Assembly (NCBI RefSeq): GCF_032190615.1
Contig: NZ_JAVLAT010000003.1
Location: 186,001-250,000 of the forward strand
DNA: 64,000 nucleotides
Reading direction: 5' to 3'
From: Brucella pseudogrignonensis
GTDB lineage: Bacteria > Pseudomonadota > Alphaproteobacteria > Rhizobiales > Rhizobiaceae
Made by a program: the position numbers and the translations under genes. The notes under the pieces were generated by a model that saw only the letters and a program-made list of their open reading frames with translations, was not told where the DNA came from and ran no database searches. How positions within the stretch are numbered: the stretch's first letter is position 1; the number at the start of each line of letters is the position of its first letter. Positions 53,714 to 62,668 of the stretch are shown piece by piece.

Positions 53714-54527
53714 GGTTGTGTCGCAAAAATTTCAGCGGCTGCAGATCAGCCTTATCCCTAGACGCAATTATGCTGCGAGCTCTGCAAAGACTGTGAATGG
53801 CGAGAGATTGCCATTCACGAATTGGTTTTTGCGGATCATATGCGCCACTTCAATTCGGGCAATGGTAGCTGCAGCTGAATGAAATGCTTTGAAGCCTAAC
53901 ATGTGTTTGGTGATCCGTTTAATGAACCGATGATCCTGCTTAAGGATGTTGTTGATATATTTAACCTGCAGGATTTCCATCATCTTGCCCGTGCCGGTGA
54001 TTTTCAGGGTCGTTTTTACAGCCTCTGCACCAGCCAGATTGGCTCCACTTTTGTCGATGACAATCTTCTTTGGGACGCCATTGCTTGCGATGGTTTTCTT
54101 AAAGATACGCCTTGCAGCACCGAGGTTTCTGCGTTTAGACAGCATGAAATCAAGGGGTTGTCCGGCGCGATCAACGGCACGATAGAGATAAGTCCATCTG
54201 CTTTTGACCTTTATAGATGTCTCGTCTACCCGCCAGGAGCCAAGCGTTGGCCGCTTACGCTTCTGTGCCTGACCCGCAATCTACGGGGCGTATCGAACAC
54301 CCCACCGGTTGAATGTTGCATGATCAATATCTACCCCACTTTCAACCATCATCTCCTGAAAGTCGCGATAGGAAACCGGATAGCGGTGGTAAAAAACACC
54401 GCATAAAGCAAGACACTTTTGGGAAAATGCGCCCCTTTGAAAGTGATGGCCATTTCTTTGTACCGCGCCTGATGTTTCGAACGGATCAGGGAATAACGCA
54501 ACAGAAGTGAAAAATTTCGACATAACC
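53714..54527 (-). mobile_element. IS6-family element, second copy, decayed
   Basis: 814 bp. The left end GGTTGTGTCGCAAAAATTTC (53714) and the complement of the right end, GGTTATGTCGAAATTTTTCA (from 54527), are terminal repeats. Similar along its length to 4216-5032 and in the same orientation, but diverged, so the two copies are not from a recent event. Its right end abuts a 16-bp fragment of another IS6-type terminal repeat (GGCACCGTTACC complement, to 54543). Confidence 0.82.
53768..54475 (-). pseudogene. IS6-family transposase, multiply mutated
   Basis: Compared with the copy at 4270-4971 it carries three lesions. A one-base deletion in the T-run at 54391-54396 shifts frame after YAVFF. 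An in-frame TAG at 54281-54283 replaces the Leu of RYSPLIA. The catalytic Glu of NNILEQDHRF is Lys (AAG, 53939-53941). The remaining DDE motifs WRVDETSIKV and VIDKSGAN are still present. The element cannot make a working transposase. Confidence 0.85.
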
Positions 54528-54552
54528 GTTAAGGTAACGGTGCCCGAACGTT

Positions 54553-54711
54553 GTGATCACGATCGCAGATCAAAGACTATCGCTGCGTGATATTGCAGCA
54601 GAGCTTGATAAATTGGGAGAGAAGACAGTGCATGAAGGGCGCAAATGGCAACCTTCTTCTGTTCGCAATCTCCTTGATGATGCGCATCGCTTCGGCCTCA
54701 TTCCCCGCTAA
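54553..54711 (+). pseudogene. serine-recombinase/HTH C-terminal fragment
   Basis: A 53-codon frame reading SLRDIAAELDKLGEKTVHEG followed by RKWQPSSVRNLLDDAHRFG. This resembles the C-terminal helical segment of large serine recombinases (IAxxLNxxGxxTxxGxxWxxxxVxxIL). Its 5' side is cut 10 bp from the IS6 terminal-repeat fragment at 54543. Only the end is left, so the identification is tentative. Confidence 0.5.
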
Positions 54712-54903
54712 GCATCTCGCTGGTCGGTCAATCAAACAGAACGCCCGGCCCAACAGGGCAATTTTATTTCCTGATCTTCTGCCCGACACATCCTCTCCTG
54801 CCAGTTGGTTGTCAGGAGAGATTATGATGCCAACTTTTCTTTTCTCGTGCGCGCCATACCTTACTTGAGCAGAAGAAAATCAGCGCAGTGGGAGAAGAGA
54901 GAC

Positions 54904-55836
54904 ATGTCTTATCACAAATCCTTGAAGGAGGCTGCCCTCGCATTCTCCATTTTCGCCAGTGCGACAGCGATGTTCGCGGGTATGGCTCAAGCACAGGTCG
55001 TGGTTTCGTCTAAAATCGATACTGAAGGCGGCGTTCTGGGCAACATCATTCTCTTGATGCTCAACGCCAACGGCATCGAAACCACAGATCGTATCCAGCT
55101 TGGAGCGACGCCCGTTGTGCGTCAGGCTATCACGGCAGGCGAAATCGACATTTATCCGGAATATACCGGCAATGCTGCTTTCTTCTTCAACAAGGCGGAT
55201 GATCCCCTCTGGAAAGACCCTGTCAATGCCTTTGAGACGGCAAAGAAGCTGGATTACGATACCAATAAAATTGTCTGGCTTGCTCCTTCGCCTGCCAACA
55301 ACACATGGGGTATTGCCATTCGCAAAGATGTAGCGGACGCAGGAAAACTCGCAAGCCTTAGCGATTTCGGGAAATATGCTGCTGATGGCGGCAAGGTTGT
55401 GCTCGCGGCATCGTCCGAATTTGTAAACTCAGCGGCAGCATTGCCTGCCTTTCAGACGGCCTATGCTTTTACTCTCAAGCCAAATCAGTTGATTACGCTT
55501 TCGGGGGGCGACACGGCAGCAACGATTGCAGCCGCAGCTAATCAAACAAGCGGTGCCAATGCGGCGATGGTTTACGGCACCGATGGCGGGATCGCACCTT
55601 CGGGCCTCGTCGTGCTTGAAGACGACAAGCATGTGCAGCCGGTCTATCAGCCAGCGCCCATCATTCGCGAAGAGGTATTGAAAAAAAATCCGAAAATTGA
55701 AGAGCTGTTAAAGCCGGTCTTTGAAAAGCTCGATCTTATCACGCTTCAGGATTTGAATGGTCGCGTGCAGCTTGGTGGCGAACCTGCAAAAGCTGTCGCG
55801 GAGGATTTTCTCAAGAAAAATGGCTTCATTCAATGA
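54904..55836 (+). CDS. osmoprotectant ABC transporter binding protein (OsmX/YehZ-like)
   Basis: A 310-residue precursor with a Sec signal peptide (LAFSIFASATAMFAGMAQA). The mature part contains LGNIILLMLNANGIETTDRI, ATPVVRQAITAGEIDIYPEY and TGNAAFF, hallmarks of the glycine-betaine/choline-binding OpuAC-type family. Start ATG 54904 follows GAGAAGAGAG. First gene of a four-gene operon; it supplies glycine betaine, choline or a related quaternary amine. Confidence 0.9.
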   Translation: MSYHKSLKEAALAFSIFASATAMFAGMAQAQVVVSSKIDTEGGVLGNIILLMLNANGIETTDRIQLGATPVVRQAITAGEIDIYPEYTGNAAFFFNKADDPLWKDPVNAFETAKKLDYDTNKIVWLAPSPANNTWGIAIRKDVADAGKLASLSDFGKYAADGGKVVLAASSEFVNSAAALPAFQTAYAFTLKPNQLITLSGGDTAATIAAAANQTSGANAAMVYGTDGGIAPSGLVVLEDDKHVQPVYQPAPIIREEVLKKNPKIEELLKPVFEKLDLITLQDLNGRVQLGGEPAKAVAEDFLKKNGFIQ

Positions 55837-55864
55837 GGCTTCACGCTGACAGGACCGCGTAATT

Positions 55865-57055
55865 TTGTCAGACACCATCACGGATGATCGGTCTGCCTAC
55901 TACGGTAGATTGCATGTCTTTGACAGGCTTGGGATGGCCTTCGCTCTTTTGAGCGGGACCAGCTTAGCGTTGCCTTTTGCTCTTTTTCGAGCCAATCGCA
56001 TTGTGCAGGGCGACGGGCGATATCTGCTCGATGCTTTACCGATTATGGTTTCCGCATTGCTTGTTGCAACGATCATACTTAGTATGATCGTTGCAACTTT
56101 TGTCCGTCGGCCAGCACTTAGGCTTGTAGCGAGTAGTGTTTTGCTTGCAGTTCTGCTCGTGATGATCGGCATGTCCGCTTCTTATCTATCAACCGATGGC
56201 AACAATTATGCACGCGTGTCGCCAGCGTCGGGCTTCTGGCTGCTGTTTTTCGCTAGCGCCCTTTATGTTGCCGACAGTCTCGTGCGTCTTAACGTGCGCC
56301 CGTTGTTGCGCATAGGATTGCTGCTTATAGCAACGCTTCTTTTTGCAATGTTGTTGGGTTCCGGTCTCTGGGACAATATTTCTTTCATAAAGGAATATCA
56401 AAGCCGCGCAGATAGCTTCTGGAACGAGGCGCAACGTCATGTCGCGCTGGCAATAGGATCGCTCATTGCCGCAACCCTTATTGGCATACCTATTGGCCTG
56501 ATCTGCTATCGTCTGCCGCGTGCGCGCGCTTTTGTTCTCAATAGCCTCAACATTGTCCAGACGATCCCCTCCATGGCACTATTTGGCCTGTTGATCGCAC
56601 CCATGGGCTGGATCGCAGTTCAGTTTCCGTGGTCGGCACAGCTTGGCATTCGCGGCATTGGAGCAGCACCAGCCTTCGTGGCGCTGTTCCTTTATTCTCT
56701 CTTGCCCCTTGTCGCCAACACAGTTTCCGGCCTCACCAATGTCCCTGACGCTGTAAAAGACGCCGCACGCGGCATGGGCATGACGCGGCTGCAACGTTTG
56801 TTCAAAACGGAACTGCCGCTGGCCTTTCCGGTTATCCTCACAGGCATTCGTATCGTGATGGTGCAGAATATCGGGCTGACAACCATTGCCGCCCTTATTG
56901 GTGGCGGCGGGTTTGGCGTGTTTGTTTTTCAGGGCATCGGGCAGACTGCGATGGATCTGGTGCTGCTGGGCGTGCTCCCGACAGTTCTGCTGGCTTTTGC
57001 CGCGGGCGTCATTCTTGACGCCATTATTCAGATAGCCAGAGGGCAGACCGCATGA
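55865..57055 (+). CDS. osmoprotectant ABC permease, long form (OsmW/YehY-like)
   Basis: A 396-residue permease with about nine membrane segments: an N-terminal unit of four (including YLLDALPIMVSALLVATIIL) and a C-terminal OpuCB-type core with the EAA loop DAARGMGMTRLQRLFKTELP. The start is a TTG at 55865, preceded by AGGA; the first in-frame ATG (55933) would remove part of the N-terminal unit. It partners with the shorter permease at 57987. A short 6-bp stem spans the start. Confidence 0.87.
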   Translation: MSDTITDDRSAYYGRLHVFDRLGMAFALLSGTSLALPFALFRANRIVQGDGRYLLDALPIMVSALLVATIILSMIVATFVRRPALRLVASSVLLAVLLVMIGMSASYLSTDGNNYARVSPASGFWLLFFASALYVADSLVRLNVRPLLRIGLLLIATLLFAMLLGSGLWDNISFIKEYQSRADSFWNEAQRHVALAIGSLIAATLIGIPIGLICYRLPRARAFVLNSLNIVQTIPSMALFGLLIAPMGWIAVQFPWSAQLGIRGIGAAPAFVALFLYSLLPLVANTVSGLTNVPDAVKDAARGMGMTRLQRLFKTELPLAFPVILTGIRIVMVQNIGLTTIAALIGGGGFGVFVFQGIGQTAMDLVLLGVLPTVLLAFAAGVILDAIIQIARGQTA

Positions 57056-57990
57056 TCGAATTCGACCAAATAACCAAGCACTACAATGGCCGTGCGGCGG
57101 TTGATAATGTGAGCTTCACGATCAAATCACGCAGCATTGCCGTGATCGTGGGGACATCGGGGTCCGGGAAGACAACGTTGCTGCGCATGGTCAACCGGCT
57201 TGTAGAACCCGATACAGGCGAAATCCGCATTGACGGCAAAAGCAACCTCGATGAACCAGGCTATGAATTGCGCAGACGTATCGGTTATGTCATTCAGCAG
57301 CATGGACTTTTTCCGCATCGATCCGTTGCGAGCAATATCGGTACGGTTCCCGCACTGCTTGGCTGGCCGAAAGGCCGTATCAATACCCGTATCGATGAAT
57401 TACTCGATCTGTTTCAGCTTGAACCCAAAGACTATCGCGATCGCTATCCGCACGAGCTATCTGGCGGTCAAGCGCAGCGTGTCGGCGTCGCCCGCGCCCT
57501 TGCCGCCGGACCAAATATTCTGCTGATGGACGAACCTTTTGGCGCACTGGACCCAGTAATCAGGGCCAAAGCGCAGGAAGATCTCAAGGCCATTCAAAAA
57601 CGGCTCGGGACGACTATTCTGCTGGTGACCCATGATATGGAAGAAGCCATTCAGCTTGGAGATCATATCGCAGTGATGGATGATGGAAAGCTGCTGCAAT
57701 ATGGCACTCCTGCGGAAATACTCGCACATCCTGCAACGGAATTCATCGAAAAGCTTGTCGGCACTGGCGAGCGGCCTTTCCGGCTACTGTCCTTGGCGGA
57801 CCTCAAAACTATACTTCAATCGGGTGAAGCTTCGGGCGCGCCCATTGTCGTCAGCGCATCGCAGCGCGACGCACTTGCAGAGCTTTTATGGTCGGGCAGA
57901 ACTGCTCTACCAGTTCAGGATCAGGATGGCAGGACATTGGGCCGCGTGACACTTGAAAAGCTTCTCCATCAGGCCGAGCGCCCCGCATGA
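57052..57990 (+). CDS. osmoprotectant ABC ATPase (OsmV/YehX-like)
   Basis: A 312-residue ATPase. Walker A GTSGSGKTT (~34), signature LSGGQAQRVGVARA, Walker B ILLMDEPFGALDPV and switch VTHDMEEAIQLG. The C-terminus holds one CBS-like unit (WSGRTALPVQDQDGRTLGRV). OpuA/OpuC ATPases use CBS domains to sense ionic strength. ATGA overlaps with both neighbours couple translation. Confidence 0.92.
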   Translation: MIEFDQITKHYNGRAAVDNVSFTIKSRSIAVIVGTSGSGKTTLLRMVNRLVEPDTGEIRIDGKSNLDEPGYELRRRIGYVIQQHGLFPHRSVASNIGTVPALLGWPKGRINTRIDELLDLFQLEPKDYRDRYPHELSGGQAQRVGVARALAAGPNILLMDEPFGALDPVIRAKAQEDLKAIQKRLGTTILLVTHDMEEAIQLGDHIAVMDDGKLLQYGTPAEILAHPATEFIEKLVGTGERPFRLLSLADLKTILQSGEASGAPIVVSASQRDALAELLWSGRTALPVQDQDGRTLGRVTLEKLLHQAERPA

Positions 57991-58727
57991 AGCTGGCTTT
58001 GTCACTCACGCCTCGTTTGTTACTTTTGCTGGTGTTGCTGCTGTTCCTCTTGCAACCGCATCTGTTTGAGCCGCTGTTGCGACCGCTTGTGAGTGAAGGA
58101 ACGCCCGTCATTTATGATCGTGCGAACCTGATGACACTGACACTTCAGCATCTGGGGCTTGTTGCTGCTGCAACGCTTGCATCTGCTTTGATTGCCATTG
58201 CAATGGCAATCGCCGTCACCCGCTCATGGGGAGCGGAGTTTTTGCCGCTGTCGCGAAGCCTGGTCAATATCGGGCAAACATTTCCGCCCGTTGCGGTGCT
58301 GGCACTCGCAGTTCCGGTTTTTGGCTTTGGGGACAAGCCGACGCTGATCGCACTGTTTCTTTACGGAATGCTTCCGATATTCGAAAACACACTAACCGGT
58401 CTGACGGCCCTTCCCACGCCCGTTGTGGAAGCAGCCCGCGGCATGGGCATGACAAACAGCCAACGTCTTGTGAAAATCGAAATCCCACTGGCAAGCCCGG
58501 TTATTCTTGCAGGCGTCAGGCTATCCGCGGTCATCGGGCTTGCCACAGCAACGATTGGCTCGACAGTTGCTGCAAAGACGCTTGGCGAAGTGATTATCGC
58601 AGGTCTGATTTCAAACAATATAGCCTTTGTGCTGCAAGGCGGCATAGTAGTAGCAGTTCTAGCAATTCTCATCTTCGACGCCTTTCAGACCATTGAACAC
58701 TATCTTTTAAAGCGAATAAGGCGATGA
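57987..58727 (+). CDS. osmoprotectant ABC permease (OsmY/YehW-like)
   Basis: A 246-residue permease of the OpuCB/OpuCD class with about six membrane segments; the EAA loop is EAARGMGMTNSQRLVKIEIP. It completes the four-gene importer and ends just before the deleted IS6 element. Confidence 0.9.
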   Translation: MKLALSLTPRLLLLLVLLLFLLQPHLFEPLLRPLVSEGTPVIYDRANLMTLTLQHLGLVAAATLASALIAIAMAIAVTRSWGAEFLPLSRSLVNIGQTFPPVAVLALAVPVFGFGDKPTLIALFLYGMLPIFENTLTGLTALPTPVVEAARGMGMTNSQRLVKIEIPLASPVILAGVRLSAVIGLATATIGSTVAAKTLGEVIIAGLISNNIAFVLQGGIVVAVLAILIFDAFQTIEHYLLKRIRR

Positions 58728-58737
58728 AGCTTCGACG

Positions 58738-59152
58738 GCACTGTTACTTTAATGAGAGTGCAGACGTAACGTATTCTTTGACGCATCTGTTATGCTTATT
58801 TCAAGCGAGCGATTTCGCGCCACATGTTTGTGGCGGCTTGCCGTAACTCAAGGTGATCGGTGGCGTTGAATTGGTTTCGGGGGGAAATAATTTAGGTTGT
58901 AGATCGGATCATGTATCGACGTACAGCTTTGCACATGTTTCGCTGATTTAAAGCGCTTTATACCACGCTCTCGTCGCCGGATCGGTTGATGCGAATTCTC
59001 TGCACGATTGTTCAAACCTTGCGGAAATACAACCATACGGCTTCTGCAAAAATCTCAGCGTGATAACGATGGCGGTTATAAAGCGAAGAACGAGGTTCTG
59101 TCACGCCCCGATATCGTCACGTAATATAACGCCGGCGTTAAAGTAACGGTGC
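58738..59152 (-). mobile_element. internally deleted IS6-family element (MITE-like)
   Basis: About 415 bp with GGCACTGTTACTTTAA at the left and the complement GGCACCGTTACTTTAACG at the right. Inside, on the minus strand, EPRSSLYNRHRYHAEI and EAVWLYFR (N-terminus) are followed directly by QGLNNRAENSHQPIRRRERG and KRFKSAKHVQS (C-terminus). The central ~130 codons including the first catalytic residues are gone, so it is non-autonomous but still has both ends. Its N-terminal part matches the relic at 3181. Confidence 0.8.
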
Positions 59153-59195
59153 CCAAACCATCGACAATCAAACAATGCTGATTTGAATAGCTGAG

Positions 59196-59708
59196 TTATC
59201 TATCAAGAAATTGCAGATGTGTATCCTTTTGCGCAAGTTTCAGAAACTCTAATAGATCCTCTTTGCTTAACGCTGCGCAACCTGCCGTCGGTGTATATTC
59301 TGGCCTTGCGATATGTAGAAATATTGCGCTACCCGCACCGGGAACAATTGGGCTGTCATTGTGCCCAAGTACAACAACGCAGTCGTAAATATCGTCTTCC
59401 ATCCAGAAAACTTCATGCCGTGCTGCAAAAGGCAAAGTCACATGCTTATTATAAGCAGGGCTTGCAGGATCGTCACACCATCCATCAAGAGCGGTCATTT
59501 CACGACAATCAATGACTGTTTCCGGCTTTGAAATGCGATCAGCTCGGTAGAATAAACGGCGGAGAGGCCAACGTCCAATGGGGCTTACACCGTCCCCTTC
59601 TTCCTTATGTTGTTGAATACCACCTCTACCAACGGCACAGCGCCAAATCTTATCGCCGAACTGTGCATGCCAGAGATTATCATCCACTTTTTTGATCAAC
59701 AGGTCCAT
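59196..59708 (-). CDS. L,D-transpeptidase (YkuD-fold) family protein
   Basis: A 170-residue protein. The YkuD core appears as VVLGHNDSPIVPGAGSAIFL (His) and HIARPEYTPTAGCAALSKED, with TAGC in place of the usual SHGC and a conserved catalytic Cys. Start ATG 59708. No signal peptide is visible, unlike most secreted L,D-transpeptidases; either it is exported otherwise or it acts in the cytoplasm. It follows the oligopeptide importer ATPase by 62 bp. A link to recycling of cell-wall peptides is possible but unproved. Confidence 0.8.
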   Translation of the reverse strand: MDLLIKKVDDNLWHAQFGDKIWRCAVGRGGIQQHKEEGDGVSPIGRWPLRRLFYRADRISKPETVIDCREMTALDGWCDDPASPAYNKHVTLPFAARHEVFWMEDDIYDCVVVLGHNDSPIVPGAGSAIFLHIARPEYTPTAGCAALSKEDLLEFLKLAQKDTHLQFLDR

Positions 59709-59770
59709 TTTTCTACTCTTCAGCCACAAGTCATCATCGTCGATGTGCCACCATGTTATAGAGGGCACTC

Positions 59771-60763
59771 TTACATGGATAGCATAGGACTCTCGTTCAA
59801 CGGAAAGTGGCACGCCACGCTTCTCGCTTGGTGCATTTCCAAAACGGGGTCTTCTACACGGCAAACATCTTGTACATAGGGGCAGCGTGTATGGAACCGA
59901 CAACCCGAAGGTAAGTTCATCGGGCTTGGTATGTCCCCCTTCAAAATCAGCCTTTCACGTTTTCGCTGATGTGGATCTGGACGCGGAACAGCTGAAATCA
60001 AAAACATGGTGTAGGGATGACGCGGATTTGTAAAAAGCTCTTCGGTTGTACCAACTTCCACAAGACGGCCTAAAAACATCACCCCTACGCGATCCGCAAA
60101 TTGCCGCACGACGCTCAAATCATGGGTAATGAACAAATAGGTGAGTTTCATTTTCTCCTGTAGATCACTCAGGAGATTAAGGACTTGTGCTTGAATTGAA
60201 ACATCAAGTGCCGACACGGCTTCGTCACACACGATAAATTCAGGGTTATTAGCCAGTGCGCGTGCGATGCCAATGCGCTGGCGTTGGCCGCCACTGAACT
60301 GATGCGGATAATGGTTCAGAAGATCGGCGCGAAGGCCAACCATTTCCAGCAATTCCCGACATCTTGCTTCGATCTGTTCAGACGAGCCATACTTGTGTGC
60401 ACGCAAAGGCTCCGCAAGGATATGCTTTATACGCATACGGGGATTGAGCGACGCATAAGGGTCTTGAAAGACGATTTGGAGCTTCTTGCGTAAGGATCGC
60501 ATTGCATCGTCGTCCAAGTCGTGCAGGTCCTGCCCGCGATAACGAATACCGCCACTGCTTCTTTCCAAAAGCCGCAGAATAACCCGTCCAAGAGTCGTCT
60601 TTCCGCAACCGGACTCTCCAACAAGCGCAAAGGTTTCACGCTCGTATATATCAAGCGTAATACCATCGACCGCGCGGACAACCTTTTCCTTCGATGTAAA
60701 AAATCCGCTCTTGATATGATAGTATTTGCTGACGTCTTTGGTGGAAATTAACGCCTCGCTCAT
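59771..60763 (-). CDS. peptide ABC transporter ATPase (DppF/OppF-like)
   Basis: A 330-residue ATPase. Walker A GESGCGKTT (~49), QIVFQDPYASLNPRMRI (Q-loop block specific to this family), signature FSGGQRQRIGIARA, Walker B FIVCDEAVSALDVS (Ala for Pro) and switch ITHDLSVVRQFA. The C-terminal oligopeptide domain has GCRFHTRCPYVQDVC. The ATG at 60763 overlaps the stop of the DppD-like gene by 4 nt. Confidence 0.92.
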   Translation of the reverse strand: MSEALISTKDVSKYYHIKSGFFTSKEKVVRAVDGITLDIYERETFALVGESGCGKTTLGRVILRLLERSSGGIRYRGQDLHDLDDDAMRSLRKKLQIVFQDPYASLNPRMRIKHILAEPLRAHKYGSSEQIEARCRELLEMVGLRADLLNHYPHQFSGGQRQRIGIARALANNPEFIVCDEAVSALDVSIQAQVLNLLSDLQEKMKLTYLFITHDLSVVRQFADRVGVMFLGRLVEVGTTEELFTNPRHPYTMFLISAVPRPDPHQRKRERLILKGDIPSPMNLPSGCRFHTRCPYVQDVCRVEDPVLEMHQARSVACHFPLNESPMLSM

Positions 60764-61758
60764 GCTGCCACTCCTTTTCTCTCATGAAGCCAGCAGCGGG
60801 CTTTATGTCCGTTTCCGATGTCGAAGATATCGGGGGATTGCACGTGACAAATTGGCATTGCGTCAGCACAGCGCGGGCTAAAGCGGCAGCCTTTTGGCAA
60901 GTGAGTCAGATTGGGCACCATACCTTTGATACTATTGAGACGATTGCCTGTTGGTCGTTCCGTCGCCTTGGGTATCGAAGCCAAAAGACCACGTGTGTAT
61001 GGGTGGGAAGGTCTGTCAAAAAGGTCAAACACATTTGCCTGCTCGACAATTTGGCCCGCATACATCACATTCACCTCGTCACACATCTCAGCAATAATGC
61101 CCAGATCATGGGTGATCAGCAGAATTGCCGTTGATGCCCGGTCGCGCAGTTCAAGCATCAATCGAAGAATTTGTGCCTGCGTGGTGACATCCAACGCTGT
61201 TGTGGGTTCATCTGCGATCAACAATTTTGGTTGACAGATCAGCCCCATGGCGATAGCTGCGCGCTGACGAAGCCCGCCGGATAGCTCGTGTGGATAGGCA
61301 CTCAAACGCGCTTCTGGCTCTGGAATTCCAACCATTTCAAACATCTGCAAAACTTTTTTGCGGATTTCACGTTTGCTCAACTGTCCTTGAATTTCGAGTG
61401 GCTCGCCGACCTGTTGAAGCATTGTCTTCACAGGGTTTAACGCCGTCATCGGCTCCTGAAAGACCATCGCAATTTCGCGGCCGCGTTTGCGGCGCATCTC
61501 ATCCGGCTTAAGTTTACTCAAATCCGAGCCATCCAACGTGATGCTGTCTGCTGTCACCTTACCGGGAGGCGTTGGCACCAACCCCATCAAGGAAAGCGAG
61601 GTCATGCTTTTGCCGGAGCCGGACTCTCCGACAAGCCCGACTATTTTTCCCCGGCCGACATCAAAGGAAACATGGTCAAGAATGCGTACTGAGCCATTTT
61701 GCTTTTTAAAGTCGGTGCAGAGATTCCGCACTTTGAGAAGAATATCACTGTTCGACAT
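60760..61758 (-). CDS. peptide ABC transporter ATPase (DppD/OppD-like)
   Basis: A 332-residue ATPase with Walker A GESGSGKSM (~44), MVFQEPMTALNPVKTM, signature LSGGLRQRAAIAMG, Walker B LLIADEPTTALDVT and the C-terminal GCRFSPRCADAMPIC, a cysteine pattern that binds an Fe-S cluster in some OppD proteins. It forms a heterodimer with the DppF-like protein. Confidence 0.92.
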   Translation of the reverse strand: MSNSDILLKVRNLCTDFKKQNGSVRILDHVSFDVGRGKIVGLVGESGSGKSMTSLSLMGLVPTPPGKVTADSITLDGSDLSKLKPDEMRRKRGREIAMVFQEPMTALNPVKTMLQQVGEPLEIQGQLSKREIRKKVLQMFEMVGIPEPEARLSAYPHELSGGLRQRAAIAMGLICQPKLLIADEPTTALDVTTQAQILRLMLELRDRASTAILLITHDLGIIAEMCDEVNVMYAGQIVEQANVFDLFDRPSHPYTRGLLASIPKATERPTGNRLNSIKGMVPNLTHLPKGCRFSPRCADAMPICHVQSPDIFDIGNGHKARCWLHERKGVAA

Positions 61759-61768
61759 GACTTGAGCC

Positions 61769-62668
61769 TCAATCTTTCATGTAAGGGTCAAGCGCATCAC
61801 GCAGGCCATCACCGATGAAGTTGAACGCGAGAACGGTTATGAGAATGGCAACGCCGGGCATGATGGCAACCAAGGGCGCGGCAAAAAGATACTCCTTGCC
61901 TTTTGCTACCAGCAGCCCCCAGCTTGCCTCTGGCGGCTGAACACCAACACCAAGAAAACTAAGGCTCGACTCCCACATAATGGCTTCGGGAATGCTGAGT
62001 GAAAAAAGCACGATTAAGGTCGGCACGACATTGGGGAATATATGCCGGAACATGATGACCGACTTAGATGTGCCATTCGCACGAGCCGCCTCGATAAATT
62101 CCTTTTCGCGCACTGCCAAAGTTTGTGAACGCACGACGCGGGCAACGCCTGCCCAACCAACCAGGCTCAAAGCGATGAAGATATTAAAAAGGTTTGCCCC
62201 TAAAGTGTACATCACCACCATTGCAAGCAGAAGCGATGGAAAGGAAATCATCATATCGGCTAAGCGCATGATGACGAAATCGACGCGCCCACCAAAGAAG
62301 CCACTGATTACCCCCATGATCGTGCCAAGGATCAACGCGATCATGCTTGGAATAATACCAACCAGCAACGAAATGCGTGCGCCGTAAAGAATTCGCGTCA
62401 ACAAATCGCGGCCGAAATTATCTGTACCCAGCCAGTAGGTTAAAGATGGTGGTAACAATTGTTCGTCCAACTCTACACGATAAGGATCATGCGGGCTGAG
62501 CCATGGGATAAAAATTGCTATAAAAACAAGGGCCGCAATGACGAAAAGGCCTATCATTGCTTTCTTATTTTTTTTGAAACTGCGGATCGTATCACTGAGA
62601 AAGCTGTCGCTTTGCGCATCGTGAATCTGCTCATCAATATTCTGAACAACGTGTGCCATTTGCGTCAT
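61769..62668 (-). CDS. peptide ABC permease (DppC/OppC-like)
   Basis: A 299-residue permease. Long cytoplasmic N-terminus, KAMIGLFVIAALVFIAIFIP as first segment, WLGTDNFGRDLLTRILYGAR as the OppC mark and EAARANGTSKSVIMFRHIFP as EAA loop. Start ATG 62668 overlaps the preceding stop by 4 nt (ATGA). Confidence 0.93.
   Translation of the reverse strand: MTQMAHVVQNIDEQIHDAQSDSFLSDTIRSFKKNKKAMIGLFVIAALVFIAIFIPWLSPHDPYRVELDEQLLPPSLTYWLGTDNFGRDLLTRILYGARISLLVGIIPSMIALILGTIMGVISGFFGGRVDFVIMRLADMMISFPSLLLAMVVMYTLGANLFNIFIALSLVGWAGVARVVRSQTLAVREKEFIEAARANGTSKSVIMFRHIFPNVVPTLIVLFSLSIPEAIMWESSLSFLGVGVQPPEASWGLLVAKGKEYLFAAPLVAIMPGVAILITVLAFNFIGDGLRDALDPYMKD

Noticed and set aside
4216..54527. A recent IS6 compound transposon spanning the whole block
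   Set aside because: The two IS6 copies have diverged and one carries three disabling lesions; no target duplication supports a single recent transposition.
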